Positions 18,431 to 27,803 of a stretch of DNA of 64,000 nucleotides are shown here, piece after piece. How positions within the stretch are numbered: position 1 is the stretch's first letter; the number at the start of each line of letters is the position of its first letter. Made by a program: the position numbers and the translations under genes. Source of the DNA: Neptunomonas antarctica (lineage in GTDB: Bacteria > Pseudomonadota > Gammaproteobacteria > Pseudomonadales > Balneatricaceae). Under the pieces are notes generated by a model, which worked only from the letters and a program-made list of their open reading frames with translations, did not search any database and had not been told where the DNA came from. The stretch is taken from NCBI RefSeq assembly GCF_001305295.1, contig NZ_LJSI01000054.1, forward strand, positions 62,001-126,000, in the 5' to 3' direction.

Positions 18431-18446
18431 GCAGATATCGAGCCAA
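18431..18446 (-). promoter_or_regulatory. Sigma-54 promoter of TAXI binding-protein gene 1
   Basis: On the minus strand TTGGCTCGATATCTGC has the -24 GG and -12 GC exactly ten bases apart, matching the TTGGCAC-N5-TTGC consensus well, and TTT follows the GC. It is about 77 bp upstream of the start codon. The same core stands before the paralogous gene. Confidence 0.75.
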
Positions 18447-18508
18447 AAAAAACAACTCTTTGTTTTATAAGTAAAAAAATAATCATTCAACATTGATAAA
18501 GTAAAAAT

Positions 18509-18656
18509 GAGCTGATTATTGCCTATAAGAAGCGTTTGATAGGCAAAAAATAGCTTATGAGCTACTTTTCCGGTTAATGCCTATAAAACAAGGGATTCAC
18601 CGCTATTGCCAGCATAAAAAATAAAGAGCCAAATCAGTAATGAGCTATTTATTGCC
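18509..18656 (-). promoter_or_regulatory. Upstream activator sites for a DctD-like regulator (gene 1)
   Basis: Half-sites GAGCTGATTATTGCC (18509-18523) and its imperfect inverse GGCAAAAAATAGCTT (18542-18556) are separated by 18 bases, and a third half-site GAGCTATTTATTGCC lies at 18642-18656. They are 63-210 bp upstream of the sigma-54 core, the usual place for enhancer-like sites. The likely binder is the DctD-type protein encoded at 20135-21499. The gap 18355-18758 holds only these elements and AT-rich DNA. Confidence 0.6.
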
Positions 18657-18758
18657 GAGTGAGATAGTGTGAGCAGTGATAAAAAGCGGGAGAGTTTATT
18701 AAAGAATACAGAAAGGAAACCAATGGACCCATGTCAGGCCTCATTGGTTTTTACAAGA

Positions 18759-19781
18759 TCAATTAGCGATCAGATGCTCAGGAATAACCATTCCTACTTC
18801 TTTGTAATAACGCGCGGCGCCTGGATGTAATGGTACAGGAAGACCTGCAATCGCTTTCTCAATAGCCATTGCTTTGGTAGCTTTATGGATACTATTCAGA
18901 AACGAAAGGTTCTCGTAGATGGTTTTGGTTATAAGATAAACATCTTCTTCAGAAACATCATCACGCACCGCCAGAAAATTAGGTTGCGCCATGGTGTTAA
19001 TCTCTTTGGTCTGACCTGGGTAGGTGTTCGCCGGAATATTAAAACGCGTCCATAGATTATATTTACCATTAGCACGAACTATCTGCTCATCAGTAAAATC
19101 AAGCATCGTCATCTCATTACCCAAAGCAGCATAAGCGCGCGTCACCGCACTCGTCGGCACACCGGCAGGAATATTCATACCACTCACCGTACCATTTTGC
19201 AGAGCATCAGCGCTTGGACTATATCCTAAATACGCCAGATTGAACTTGTCTGCATTCATATCTAAATTACCCATGATATGGCGTGCAGCGCCTTCAGCTC
19301 CTGAGTTTTTTCCGCCAATAGCAAACTTATCGTCCATCAAACCGGCAAGATCAGAAATTGTGCCCGTTTTGACATACTTAGATTTAATTGAAAACTGCTC
19401 AACGTTTTGCCAGAGCATAGTAACGGAGCGCAGGTTCTTTTGCGGACTATGGGAAGCTAATGCTCCCTCACCATTCCATGCCCACGCACCGTAAAGCCCC
19501 ATCAGAATCGCAAACTGAGATTCATTATCACGGAGTAATTTAATGTTCTCACCGGACCCTGCTGAGTTAATAGCAGACATGGAGATGTTATGCGTAGGTT
19601 CCAGTTTTATTTTTGCCAACGTTGCCAGCGCTACACCTACAGGATAGTAAGTACCACCTGTGGAGGCAGTAGCCATAATATAAGAACGCTGTTCATCAGC
19701 CTGAGCCAAGCCACTGACACCGGAGGCCAGAGCAACAGCCATTGAGAGTGATTTGATCAATGAGCGTTTACTAATATTCAT
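18759..19781 (-). CDS. TAXI-family TRAP substrate-binding protein, copy 2
   Basis: A 340-residue paralogue of the neighbouring binding protein, with signal peptide MNISKRSLIKSLSMAVALAS ending AQADEQR. TAXI motifs YIMATASTGGTYYPVG and SAINSAGSGENIKLL are conserved, as is the C-terminal LPVPLHPGAARYYKEVG. Divergence is concentrated in the middle (about residues 85-200: for example ASHSPQKNLRSVTM versus VNSGPQKNLRSISM), which may tune ligand specificity. Its own sigma-54 promoter and activator sites lie upstream. It may share the single fused permease at 15086-17227 with copy 1. Confidence 0.88.
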   Translation of the reverse strand: MNISKRSLIKSLSMAVALASGVSGLAQADEQRSYIMATASTGGTYYPVGVALATLAKIKLEPTHNISMSAINSAGSGENIKLLRDNESQFAILMGLYGAWAWNGEGALASHSPQKNLRSVTMLWQNVEQFSIKSKYVKTGTISDLAGLMDDKFAIGGKNSGAEGAARHIMGNLDMNADKFNLAYLGYSPSADALQNGTVSGMNIPAGVPTSAVTRAYAALGNEMTMLDFTDEQIVRANGKYNLWTRFNIPANTYPGQTKEINTMAQPNFLAVRDDVSEEDVYLITKTIYENLSFLNSIHKATKAMAIEKAIAGLPVPLHPGAARYYKEVGMVIPEHLIAN

Positions 19782-19871
19782 TCTAAAACCTTTTATTATG
19801 CTTATTATTGTGAGAATTTTTTGTAAATGCAGAACAGCTTAAAATGCTTTGTAAATACATAATAGTCTAGA

Positions 19872-19886
19872 GCAGATATCGAGCCA
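19872..19886 (-). promoter_or_regulatory. Sigma-54 promoter of TAXI binding-protein gene 2
   Basis: Minus-strand TGGCTCGATATCTGC keeps GG and GC ten bases apart and is identical in core to the promoter of the paralogous gene. It is about 90 bp upstream of the start codon at 19781. Confidence 0.75.
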
Positions 19887-19948
19887 GAAAACACAACATT
19901 TTGTTTTACAAGGAAAAATAAAATTTACAACATTAACAAAGTTAAAAT

Positions 19949-20095
19949 GAGCTAATTATTGCCGATTAGCCTCTTTTTATAGGCAATAATTAGCTCATAG
20001 GCGAATACCCCTGTGAGAGCCTATAGAACAAGGGATTCAGCGCTATTGCCACACAAAAAATAAAGAGCCAAATCAATAATGAGCTATTTATTGCC
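19949..20095 (-). promoter_or_regulatory. Upstream activator sites for a DctD-like regulator (gene 2)
   Basis: A perfect 15-bp inverted repeat, GAGCTAATTATTGCC (19949-19963) and GGCAATAATTAGCTC (19982-19996) with an 18-base spacer, plus a third half-site GAGCTATTTATTGCC at 20081-20095. The arrangement, spacing and sequence copy that upstream of the paralogue, so promoter and gene were duplicated together. The whole gap 19782-20134 is this regulatory region. Confidence 0.7.
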
Positions 20096-20134
20096 GATAT
20101 AGGCAGACATTCGTCGCAATGAGAAACGGGACGC

Positions 20135-21499
20135 TTATTCTTTAAAATCTGTTCTGCTGATACCATATCGCATCATTTTTTGATTTAAGGTGCGGCGCGG
20201 CAAATCCAGCTGCTCCATCGTCACTTTAATATTTCCCTGATAGTTGCGTAACGCTGCCCGAATAACTTCGGCTTCAAAGTTAGCCACCTGCACCGCTAAC
20301 GGTAATGCCTTAAACAGCCTAGGCTCAAGCGTCGACATGCCTTCCGCCGCCATCAGAATATCAGCAACCGACAACTCCGGATCCAAAGAATAGCGGATGG
20401 CTATATTCTTCAGCTCCCTTACATTCCCGGGCCAATGATATCCTGCCAACGTCAATTGATCCTGAGTAGATAAAGTACGCGGGCTTCTGGCATGGTCAAC
20501 CGCGACTATTTTCAGATAATGATTAAATAACAAAGGCACATCTTCCAACCTGTCTCTTAATGGAGGGATATGTAATTGGGAAACACTTAAACGATAAAAC
20601 AGATCTTCCCTGAAGTTGCTATCTTCTCTTAAATCTACCTTTGCGGCGGCAATAACACGCAGGTCAACACTAATTACATTGTTTGACCCTAGCCGCTCAA
20701 TCACCCCTTCCTGAAAAGCTCTCAACAGCTTGATTTGCAGGTTCTGAGGCATACTCTCAATTTCATCGAGAAATAACGTCCCCTTATCTGAGTACTCAAA
20801 CTTACCAATACGCTGTTTTGCTGCACTGGTAAAAGCACCCGCCTCATGCCCGAACAGTTCGCTTTCTATCAATGATTCAGGAATCGCACCGCAGTTAATG
20901 GGCACAAAGTTGTGCTTTTTACGATGACTGTACTCGTGTAAACATTGCGCTACCAACTCCTTCCCCGTACCCGTTTCCCCATAGACAATCACATTAGTAT
21001 CCTGCTCCGCTACTTTGAGCAACTCACGCTTTAAACGCTGGATAGAGGGCGATATACCTATAATTCTTGCATCAATACCGGATAAAGAAGCTAAATTCTG
21101 CTGCAATTTCTGGTTTTCTAACACGAGTCGACGCTTTTCACATGCCCGGTGCACCGTTTCCGCCAAGCGTTCAGGAACATAAGGCTTTTCAATGAAATCA
21201 TAAGCGCCGTCACGCAGAGAGCTGATGGCCATATCAACATCACCATGCGCGGTCAGCAAAATAACAGGCAGCCCCGAGACTTTTTGCAAGGCCGCCTTCA
21301 TGAACTCAAGCCCATTCATGCCAGGCATTCTCACATCGGTTACGACTACACCCGAAAATGAATCATCCAGTGCTGCCAACGCCTCCTCAGCACTGGCATA
21401 ACTGTCCACCGTAAATCCACATATTTGCAACCACTGCTGCGTCGATTGACGCACCATGGTTTCGTCATCAACTAATAGTACATGCCCACAATGTTCCAA
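20135..21499 (-). CDS. DctD-like sigma-54-dependent response regulator
   Basis: A 454-residue NtrC-class activator. The receiver domain (1-120) has acidic DDE near 11-13, phospho-acceptor Asp55 in VTDVRMPG and Lys in FIEKPY. The AAA+ domain has Walker A GETGTGKE (174-181), the sigma-54 contact loop as GAFTSA (221-226) instead of GAFTGA, and Walker B LFLDEIES. A Fis-type helix-turn-helix ends the protein (VTMEQLDLPRRTLNQKMMRY). The start is a TTG lying directly against the TAG of the upstream kinase gene, with AAGGGGA before it; the receiver fold leaves no room for a later start. It should activate the binding-protein promoters downstream. Confidence 0.88.
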   Translation of the reverse strand: MEHCGHVLLVDDETMVRQSTQQWLQICGFTVDSYASAEEALAALDDSFSGVVVTDVRMPGMNGLEFMKAALQKVSGLPVILLTAHGDVDMAISSLRDGAYDFIEKPYVPERLAETVHRACEKRRLVLENQKLQQNLASLSGIDARIIGISPSIQRLKRELLKVAEQDTNVIVYGETGTGKELVAQCLHEYSHRKKHNFVPINCGAIPESLIESELFGHEAGAFTSAAKQRIGKFEYSDKGTLFLDEIESMPQNLQIKLLRAFQEGVIERLGSNNVISVDLRVIAAAKVDLREDSNFREDLFYRLSVSQLHIPPLRDRLEDVPLLFNHYLKIVAVDHARSPRTLSTQDQLTLAGYHWPGNVRELKNIAIRYSLDPELSVADILMAAEGMSTLEPRLFKALPLAVQVANFEAEVIRAALRNYQGNIKVTMEQLDLPRRTLNQKMMRYGISRTDFKE

Positions 21500-23686
21500 C
21501 TAAGATTCCCCTTCTTCGACGGCAGACAATGGCAAATAAACAGTAAAACATAATCCACATGCCTGATTACGACCTACCTTAATTTTACCGCCCAGATCAC
21601 GAATAATACCTTCAACAATCGGCAAGCCAAGACCTAAACCACTGCCCATTGTTTTAGTTGTATAGAATGGCTCAAACATATGCGCTAACTGAGCATCTGT
21701 TGCACCCTCACCACTATCACTAATTTCAAGAACAATCTGCTCATTCAGCTGATTAACCCGTATCGAAACATCCCGAAGACCCGTACACCCTTGCATTGCA
21801 TCACAGGCATTTTTCACCAGATTTATCAATACCTGCTCAACACGCACTTCATCTGCATCCACCCAATAGCAAGGTAACTCATGCGTAAATTGACACCTGA
21901 TATGATGTTCACTGAAAACACCATCAAACTGCCCTAACACATGATTGATAGCATGAATTAATTCGGACGAGCCACGCTTATCAGGATTTTTATAAGCGAA
22001 CGTTTTAAGCTGCCCGGTAATCAATGCCATACGATCGACTAAGCTATTCACCAAAATAAGATTTTCATTAAGCAGTTCAGGCCGATCCATCACGCGTCGT
22101 ATAATCGCCAGATAATTTCGCATGGCCGTTAACGGCTGATTTAATTCATGGACGATAGCGGTCGACATCCTGCCCAGTGCTGCCAGCTTTTCTGCCTGCA
22201 CCAATTCACTTTGTGCCGACTGCAGAGCCTGAGTTCGCTCAACCACTTTATGCTCAAGCGACTCATTCACTTCCCGCAATGTATGCTCCAGCCTTTTACG
22301 CCGCGTGATATCAATCATGGTTACTAAATAACTAGGCTCAGGTGTTGCTGTCATCATTCTGATAGAAAACAGAATAGGAAACACTGATCCATCCGAGCGT
22401 TTACCCACCACTTCATACCCGGTGATGGGCGTAAATTCACCCTGCGACAGCCCATCTAACCAGCGCTTCAGGGGTGTAAACTGATCAATATCTGCAAAAA
22501 TAATATGCAAAGGCTGGTTTATAATCAATGCGAGCGAGACACCAAACTGCTGCATTACCATTGGATTAATGAATACAATAGCCCCGTTCTTATCGACCGT
22601 AATCAACCCAACCTGAGCGGTATTGATAATGTAACGCTGGCGCTGCTCACTGTCCCGTTGCGCTCTGATCACGTCCGCTTGTGAGCGTCTCTTCAAGCGA
22701 AACTCACGTAAATACAAGACTAATAACGCCAGAGCCAAACAGCCGCCTGCTACGATAGAACTTACATAAAAGGCTTTCTGTTGAGCGGATTCAATCGGCG
22801 CGAGAATGCCCACATTCCATCCAAGATCATCAAGGATCACCGACAAATTTAATTGTGCGCCGCCCCCCGGTTTCCAGAGGCTAATCTTTCGTCCGTCATT
22901 TAGATTTTCAGTATATAGAGGTGCTAACGGCCAGAAGTTATCGCCGCCATTTAATAATGATTTATTCGTTAAAAATGCCTGGCCTGTCAGCAATGACTGA
23001 CTAGCGAACAATAACTGACCTTCTTTATCCGCTACATAAAAAGCATATTCAAGAGAAAGCTGCTCTTTGACTTTTTCAATGTCCAGCCGCATGACCGATA
23101 CACCGATGAACTGCTGACGAGAATAAATAGCGGCTGAAAGATAATAAGAGGGGCTTGCCGGCTTGCCATCCACGACAAAATAGCGCCCTTGCTCCCCTGC
23201 GGTTGCCTGCTTGAAAAACGGGGCATCCTGATAAGATTGTGCCGTATTCGCGTCCTGCTCCCGCCAGTTACTATAAGCAACAACTCGTCCGGTTCGATCC
23301 AGCACCATTAACGCGGCTGAACCCGCCACCAGATTAGTTTGCTCAAGATAACGGCTCACGCGAACAATTTTATCGGGATTGGGGCGGATCAATAGATCCT
23401 TCACATCACGGTTCTGCGACAAGAGAAAAGGCAAATAACGATATTGGTCGATCGCTACGCGAAGCGCACTAATGGTATCCAACAGCTTTGAGGAACCCTG
23501 CTGATGCAGCTGAGTAACTTCCCAGTCGCGCGTATAGATATACGATTGCCAAGATAGAATCAGGCTAAAAATAGCCGCCATCACTACGACAATAATTGAG
23601 CGTTTTACCAGCAAAGTCTCACCTTTAATTCGTTTTATCCTGCACCCGGAGAAGTAACAGGGTTCTTGCTCTTGATAAAGATTCAA
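21500..23686 (-). CDS. DctB-like sensor histidine kinase with PAS domain
   Basis: A 728-residue inner-membrane kinase. A first membrane segment (SIIVVVMAAIFSLILSW, about 30-47) and a second (IVAGGCLALALLVLYL, about 310-327) enclose a periplasmic double-CACHE-like sensor. A PAS domain follows (about 350-470), then a coiled stretch, a HisKA helix with the phospho-acceptor in AIVHELNQPLTAMRNY (near 513), and an HATPase with N box NLVKNACDAM, EISDSGEGA and GSGLGLGLPIVEG. It abuts the DctD-like gene with no gap, forming one two-component operon that should report on the TAXI substrate. The first 25 residues before the membrane segment may be untranslated; an internal start near LLVKRS is possible. 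Confidence 0.85.
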   Translation of the reverse strand: MNLYQEQEPCYFSGCRIKRIKGETLLVKRSIIVVVMAAIFSLILSWQSYIYTRDWEVTQLHQQGSSKLLDTISALRVAIDQYRYLPFLLSQNRDVKDLLIRPNPDKIVRVSRYLEQTNLVAGSAALMVLDRTGRVVAYSNWREQDANTAQSYQDAPFFKQATAGEQGRYFVVDGKPASPSYYLSAAIYSRQQFIGVSVMRLDIEKVKEQLSLEYAFYVADKEGQLLFASQSLLTGQAFLTNKSLLNGGDNFWPLAPLYTENLNDGRKISLWKPGGGAQLNLSVILDDLGWNVGILAPIESAQQKAFYVSSIVAGGCLALALLVLYLREFRLKRRSQADVIRAQRDSEQRQRYIINTAQVGLITVDKNGAIVFINPMVMQQFGVSLALIINQPLHIIFADIDQFTPLKRWLDGLSQGEFTPITGYEVVGKRSDGSVFPILFSIRMMTATPEPSYLVTMIDITRRKRLEHTLREVNESLEHKVVERTQALQSAQSELVQAEKLAALGRMSTAIVHELNQPLTAMRNYLAIIRRVMDRPELLNENLILVNSLVDRMALITGQLKTFAYKNPDKRGSSELIHAINHVLGQFDGVFSEHHIRCQFTHELPCYWVDADEVRVEQVLINLVKNACDAMQGCTGLRDVSIRVNQLNEQIVLEISDSGEGATDAQLAHMFEPFYTTKTMGSGLGLGLPIVEGIIRDLGGKIKVGRNQACGLCFTVYLPLSAVEEGES

Positions 23687-23756
23687 CGCATCGCCATGCC
23701 TATGACATAATGGCGACTTAATTGACCGACAACTGACTGACGGAAATCACTATATC

Positions 23757-24620
23757 ATGAGCACCAATACCATTGCTTATCAGGGCCATAAAGGCGCCTA
23801 CTCACATTTAGCATGTCGCCACGTTTATCCAGAGATGGAAGCGTTTGCTTGTGGGAGTTTTGTAGAAGCGATGTTTATGGTTGAGCGAGGAGATGCGCAA
23901 CTGGCCATGATTCCACTGGAAAACTCAACCGCCGGGCGTGTAGAAGAGATTTACCGCCTTATGCCTAAAACTCAATTACATATTATTAGCGAACATTTTG
24001 AACCGGTCAATCATTGCCTGCTCGCCAAACGAGGTACGAAAATTGAAGAACTTCGTAAAGTCTCGTCTCACCCGCAAGCCCTGGCACAGTGTGACAATAA
24101 TACTAAAAGACTCGGTTTAACACCTATCGCCAGCCTTGATACTGCTGGTGCCGCAGAAGCTCTGCTGACAATGGAAGAACCAGGGCATGCGGCGATAGCC
24201 TCTAGTTTGGCCGCTGAGCTGTATGATCTCGACATTCTTAAAGACAATTTCCAGGATAAAACAGGCAATACCACGCGTTTTGTCATATTGGCAAAAGAAA
24301 GTCACATGCCAAAACTTGAGCCGGGTATTACTTTTATTACCACCATCATGTTCACTGTTCGTAACCTACCGGCAGCGCTTTACAAAGGCTTAGGTGGCTT
24401 TGCTACCAACGGCGTGAATATGGTCAAATTAGAAAGCTATCTGGCATCGGACACTATGCAAGCCGCCAGTTTTCATTTGGATGTTGAAGGCCACCCTGAC
24501 CAAAAATCTATGCAATATGCCTTACAAGAACTCGACTTTTTCGCAAAGGAGGTTCGTATTATCGGCACTTATGTAGCTCACCCTTTCCGTTTAAAGCAGA
24601 ATCAAAAAATCGAGCTTTAA
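23757..24620 (+). CDS. pheA: Prephenate dehydratase, monofunctional with ACT domain
   Basis: A 287-residue cytoplasmic enzyme converting prephenate to phenylpyruvate in phenylalanine synthesis. The catalytic PDT domain (about 5-180) starts IAYQGHKGAYSHLA and includes IPLENSTAGRVEEIY, SHPQALAQC and the family GNTTRFVIL with the essential Thr-Arg-Phe near 172. The ACT regulatory domain (about 195-275) has FTVRNLPAALYKGLGGFATNG and LESYLASDTMQAASFHLD, the usual ESRP-type Phe-binding region here read as LESY. No chorismate mutase domain is attached. It is divergent from the sensor kinase gene by 70 bp, so promoters overlap there. Confidence 0.9.
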   Translation: MSTNTIAYQGHKGAYSHLACRHVYPEMEAFACGSFVEAMFMVERGDAQLAMIPLENSTAGRVEEIYRLMPKTQLHIISEHFEPVNHCLLAKRGTKIEELRKVSSHPQALAQCDNNTKRLGLTPIASLDTAGAAEALLTMEEPGHAAIASSLAAELYDLDILKDNFQDKTGNTTRFVILAKESHMPKLEPGITFITTIMFTVRNLPAALYKGLGGFATNGVNMVKLESYLASDTMQAASFHLDVEGHPDQKSMQYALQELDFFAKEVRIIGTYVAHPFRLKQNQKIEL

Positions 24621-24630
24621 ATATAGAAAA

Positions 24631-24719
24631 GTGCAGCGCACAATAACAAGCTATTGAATTATTTATAATTAATTCAATAGCTTAAAACAGTTATACTAAA
24701 GTATAATTGTGCAGTGCAC
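24631..24719. repeat. Nested inverted-repeat structure downstream of pheA
   Basis: Outer arms GTGCAGCGCACAAT (24631-24644) and ATTGTGCAGTGCAC (24706-24719) pair with one mismatch. Inside them lies a perfect 14-bp inverted repeat AAGCTATTGAATTA / TAATTCAATAGCTT (24648-24661, 24670-24683) and a small ATAC/GTAT hairpin at 24691-24706. Both outer arms are themselves near-palindromes. No T run follows, so it is not a simple terminator; it could be a cruciform, a regulator site, a miniature element or part of a structured RNA. Confidence 0.6.
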
Positions 24720-24802
24720 CAAAAAAATCAATAGTAACACCTGATAGAGATATTCGTGTTGCCCTTTTTCACGAAACCATGTGTCTATCACATCCCTACT
24801 TT

Positions 24803-24858
24803 CAACTCTGACTTTTCGAGTTGTCTTTTTTAGCCCCTGTTTACAGGGGTTTTTTTTC
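24803..24858 (+). terminator. Hairpin pair ending in a Rho-independent terminator
   Basis: A CAACTC...GAGTTG stem with a T-rich tail is followed by CCCCTGTTTACAGGGG (24834-24849) and eight T residues. It could end pheA transcription or, being almost 200 bases after the pheA stop, the 3' end of an unannotated small RNA starting near 24720. Confidence 0.75.
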
Positions 24859-24949
24859 GTCCGGCTGAAGTAATTGATCAGTAAACGATTAACGAGCAAC
24901 TACCACACACGGCTCCTTAGCATCAAAAAAGGAACCAACAATACAGTCA

Positions 24950-25104
24950 TGGCAGATCCCGATCTGATCTACCCGGCAAAAAAAATCCGTATTGCGTTAG
25001 AAAAATTAAAACAATATTGGCTCAACAATCCGGCCGAACACCCAACAACAAAGGAAAACTGTGTGCTTTTTAAACGATTTTCCTTTTATTATCTCTTTTT
25101 TTAA
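24950..25104 (+). CDS. Possible 51-residue small protein
   Basis: ATG at 24950 opens a 51-codon frame encoding MADPDLIYPAKKIRIALEKL and onward, basic and helical at first, with a Phe/Tyr-rich end. AAAGGA lies upstream but about 18 bases away, so translation signals are poor. I recognise no family. It lies between the terminator at 24858 and tRNA-Thr, in an otherwise empty stretch (24621-25171). It may be a real small gene, a remnant, or chance. Confidence 0.25.
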
Positions 25105-25171
25105 AATAAATCGTTTTTAGGGGTTGAACAAAGCAACCCTCCTCATTATTATACGCGCACTTCAACACAGC

Positions 25172-25247
<76 letters not shown>

Positions 25248-25488
25248 CTTCCCTCTGTTGAAAATTGTATACATAGCTAAATTCTGCCTTTACAGACCCT
25301 ACTTTTTTAGCTAATTCAAAGCTCTTTATATCCAGTACTATCCCTATACACCTTTCATACTTTATATTTATCACTCGCATTGCGATCTCGCTACATATAC
25401 ACGACTCACATCAACCCCTCTCTGATTAGAATTGAGATACCCCCCAACAGCGTCTAAACTCATACCAAACCAGTTGAGTGAGACCGCT

Positions 25489-26310
25489 ATGCAACAACCT
25501 TCCGCCATCCTACTGCAAAATGACACACCCACCCTTTCAGCACTTGCGCTTAACGATGCCAGCATTGCTAACAAAAAAAAATACGAGAAAAAACTCAAGA
25601 AATGGCAACAGAGGCTTTTGCATGTTCAGCAAGCCTACTACCATCAGAATCGACGTGCCATAATCGTATTTGAAGGATGGGATGCCGGCGGCAAAGGTGG
25701 TGCCATCAGACGCCTGACTGAACGACTCGACCCTCGCGGATTTCAGGTACACCCTATTGGCTCCCCTGAAAAAGAGGAACAAGGCAAACACTACCTGTAT
25801 CGTTTTCAGACCCGCCTGCCAGCACCGGGTAAAATCGCCATATTTGACCGCTCATGGTATGGACGTGTACTGGTAGAACGCGTTGAAGCATTTGCCAGCA
25901 AGCCAGAATGGCAACGGGCCTATCAAGAGATCAATGAGTTTGAACGGATGCTGTCAGACGATGGTGTAAGAATTATTAAAATATTCCTGCATATCTCACC
26001 CGAAGAGCAACTAAAACGCTTTACCGAGCGATTAGGCAACCCGACTAAGCGCTGGAAGCTAACAGAAGAAGATATCCGCAATCGGAATCGCTGGCCAGAG
26101 TACGCTGAAGCGATAGAGCAAATGTTTGAAAAAACATCAACCAAAACATCCCCATGGCATCCGATTGCGGGAAATCATAAGTGGTATGCCAGGCTAAAAG
26201 TATTAAAACATATCGTTAAAACCATGGAGAAGGGTGTAGACCTGGCACCGCCACCGGTTAATCCAGATGTACTCATAGCAGCAAGGCAACATCTTGGACT
26301 TGACGTATAA
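25489..26310 (+). CDS. ppk2: PPK2-family polyphosphate kinase
   Basis: A 273-residue cytoplasmic phosphotransferase that uses inorganic polyphosphate to phosphorylate nucleotides (ADP/GDP or AMP, depending on class). I choose the ATG at 25489; the longer frame needs TTG at 25432 and adds 19 residues not typical of the family. Walker A is FEGWDAGGKGGAIRRLTERL (about 61-80), the lid/Walker B region is IFDRSWYGRVLVERVE near 120, with later KRFTERLGNPTKRWKLTEED and NHKWYARLKVLKHI. Length and motif spacing suit a single-domain PPK2. Class (nucleoside mono- or diphosphate acceptor) cannot be decided by eye. Confidence 0.85.
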   Translation: MQQPSAILLQNDTPTLSALALNDASIANKKKYEKKLKKWQQRLLHVQQAYYHQNRRAIIVFEGWDAGGKGGAIRRLTERLDPRGFQVHPIGSPEKEEQGKHYLYRFQTRLPAPGKIAIFDRSWYGRVLVERVEAFASKPEWQRAYQEINEFERMLSDDGVRIIKIFLHISPEEQLKRFTERLGNPTKRWKLTEEDIRNRNRWPEYAEAIEQMFEKTSTKTSPWHPIAGNHKWYARLKVLKHIVKTMEKGVDLAPPPVNPDVLIAARQHLGLDV

Positions 26311-26465
26311 CAGCCAGCGCTGACAAAAACACAGCGCCTCTTTGCACGCACAGAGGCGCGTCAGAAAGGGATTTAAATAGCACTTAAGCAGCATATCCTG
26401 TAAGCTTCACGACCGCCTGAAAAGGCGAAAACCAACCTGTAATACACATCAACAAGAGATATTCT

Positions 26466-27728
26466 ATGAGCTTTGCCTCCCTGGGCCTGTCCGCACCTAT
26501 ACTCGACGCTGTTACCGAGAAAGGCTATACAACTCCTTCGCCTATTCAGGCTCAGGCAATACCTGCTGTACTTGAAGGCAAGGACGTTATGGCAGCTGCC
26601 CAAACAGGCACAGGTAAAACAGCAGGCTTTACACTGCCTTTGTTGGAAATACTCTCCAGAGGCACGCCTCCCAGAGCCAACCAGGTACGTGCACTGGTAC
26701 TCACACCTACCCGGGAACTGGCAGCCCAGGTTAGCGAAAGCATAACGACCTATGGTAAAAACCTACCCTTGCATTCCACCGTTGTATTTGGTGGCGTGAA
26801 GATCAACCCTCAAATGATGAAATTACGTAAGGGTGTAGACATACTGGTCGCCACACCGGGCCGCTTAATGGACCTGTACAACCAAAGGGCTGTTAGGTTT
26901 GATCAACTCGAAGTGCTGATTTTAGATGAAGCAGATCGCATGCTGGATATGGGCTTTATCAACGATATCCGCAAAATCATCGCGCTGTTACCTAAAAAAC
27001 GCCAGAACCTGATGTTCTCAGCCACTTTTTCTGATGACATCCGTAAGTTGGCAAAAGGCCTGGTTAACAACCCGATTGAGATTTCAGTGAGTCCACGCAA
27101 CGCAGCGGCACCTACAGTCGAGCAGTGGATCTCACCGGTCGACAAGAACAGAAAACCAGCGCTGCTCACCCAATTGATTAAAGAACATCAGTGGAGCCAG
27201 GTATTGGTATTTACCAAAACCAAGCATGGCGCTAACAAGCTGACTAAACATTTAGAAGCGTCAGGCATCAAATCTGCAGCCATCCATGGCAACAAAAGTC
27301 AGGGCGCACGCACAAAAGCACTCGCCGACTTCAAAAACTATTCAGTTCAGGTCTTGGTGGCGACCGATATCGCCGCACGTGGACTGGATATCGAACAGCT
27401 ACCACAGGTTGTCAACTTTGACTTACCGAACGTGGCAGAAGACTATGTTCACCGCATTGGTCGTACCGGTCGTGCAGGATCAACTGGTCAGGCTATATCA
27501 CTGGTATGTGCCGATGAGTTCAAACTACTGGCTGCTATTGAACGCCTGACAGGCACACTACTGGCACGAAAAGATATACCTGGTTTTCAACCGGTACACC
27601 CTCTACCAGAGTCACGCTTACAACGTTCCGCTCACCCAAGGCACCCGAAAAAGCCAAAAACCGGACACAGAGACGGACAGCGCTCTGGGGAAAACGCCCG
27701 GGGCCACAACCCGACAAGTAAAGCTTAA
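26466..27728 (+). CDS. rhlE: DEAD-box ATP-dependent RNA helicase RhlE
   Basis: A 420-residue RNA helicase. The core runs in order: Q motif ([11 protein letters not shown]... [13 protein letters not shown]), motif [13 protein letters not shown] (44-55), Ia PTRELAAQV, Ib [21 protein letters not shown] (near 153), III SATF, then [30 protein letters not shown] and [13 protein letters not shown] basic, low-complexity tail of about 45 residues ([15 protein letters not shown]) should bind RNA non-specifically. RhlE helps in ribosome assembly and RNA turnover. It is monocistronic, ending at a strong terminator. Confidence 0.93.
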   Translation: MSFASLGLSAPILDAVTEKGYTTPSPIQAQAIPAVLEGKDVMAAAQTGTGKTAGFTLPLLEILSRGTPPRANQVRALVLTPTRELAAQVSESITTYGKNLPLHSTVVFGGVKINPQMMKLRKGVDILVATPGRLMDLYNQRAVRFDQLEVLILDEADRMLDMGFINDIRKIIALLPKKRQNLMFSATFSDDIRKLAKGLVNNPIEISVSPRNAAAPTVEQWISPVDKNRKPALLTQLIKEHQWSQVLVFTKTKHGANKLTKHLEASGIKSAAIHGNKSQGARTKALADFKNYSVQVLVATDIAARGLDIEQLPQVVNFDLPNVAEDYVHRIGRTGRAGSTGQAISLVCADEFKLLAAIERLTGTLLARKDIPGFQPVHPLPESRLQRSAHPRHPKKPKTGHRDGQRSGENARGHNPTSKA

Positions 27729-27772
27729 TTTAAGCTGACTTACACTTCAGGCTCACACCTGAGAAGCACACT

Positions 27773-27801
27773 AAAACCCCGGTTATTGACCGGGGTTTTT
27801 T
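27773..27801. terminator. Bidirectional Rho-independent terminator
   Basis: AAAACCCCGGT and ACCGGGGTTTT form an 11-bp stem with loop TATTG, followed by T residues. It separates the convergent rhlE and methyltransferase genes. Confidence 0.88.
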
Positions 27802-27803
27802 AA

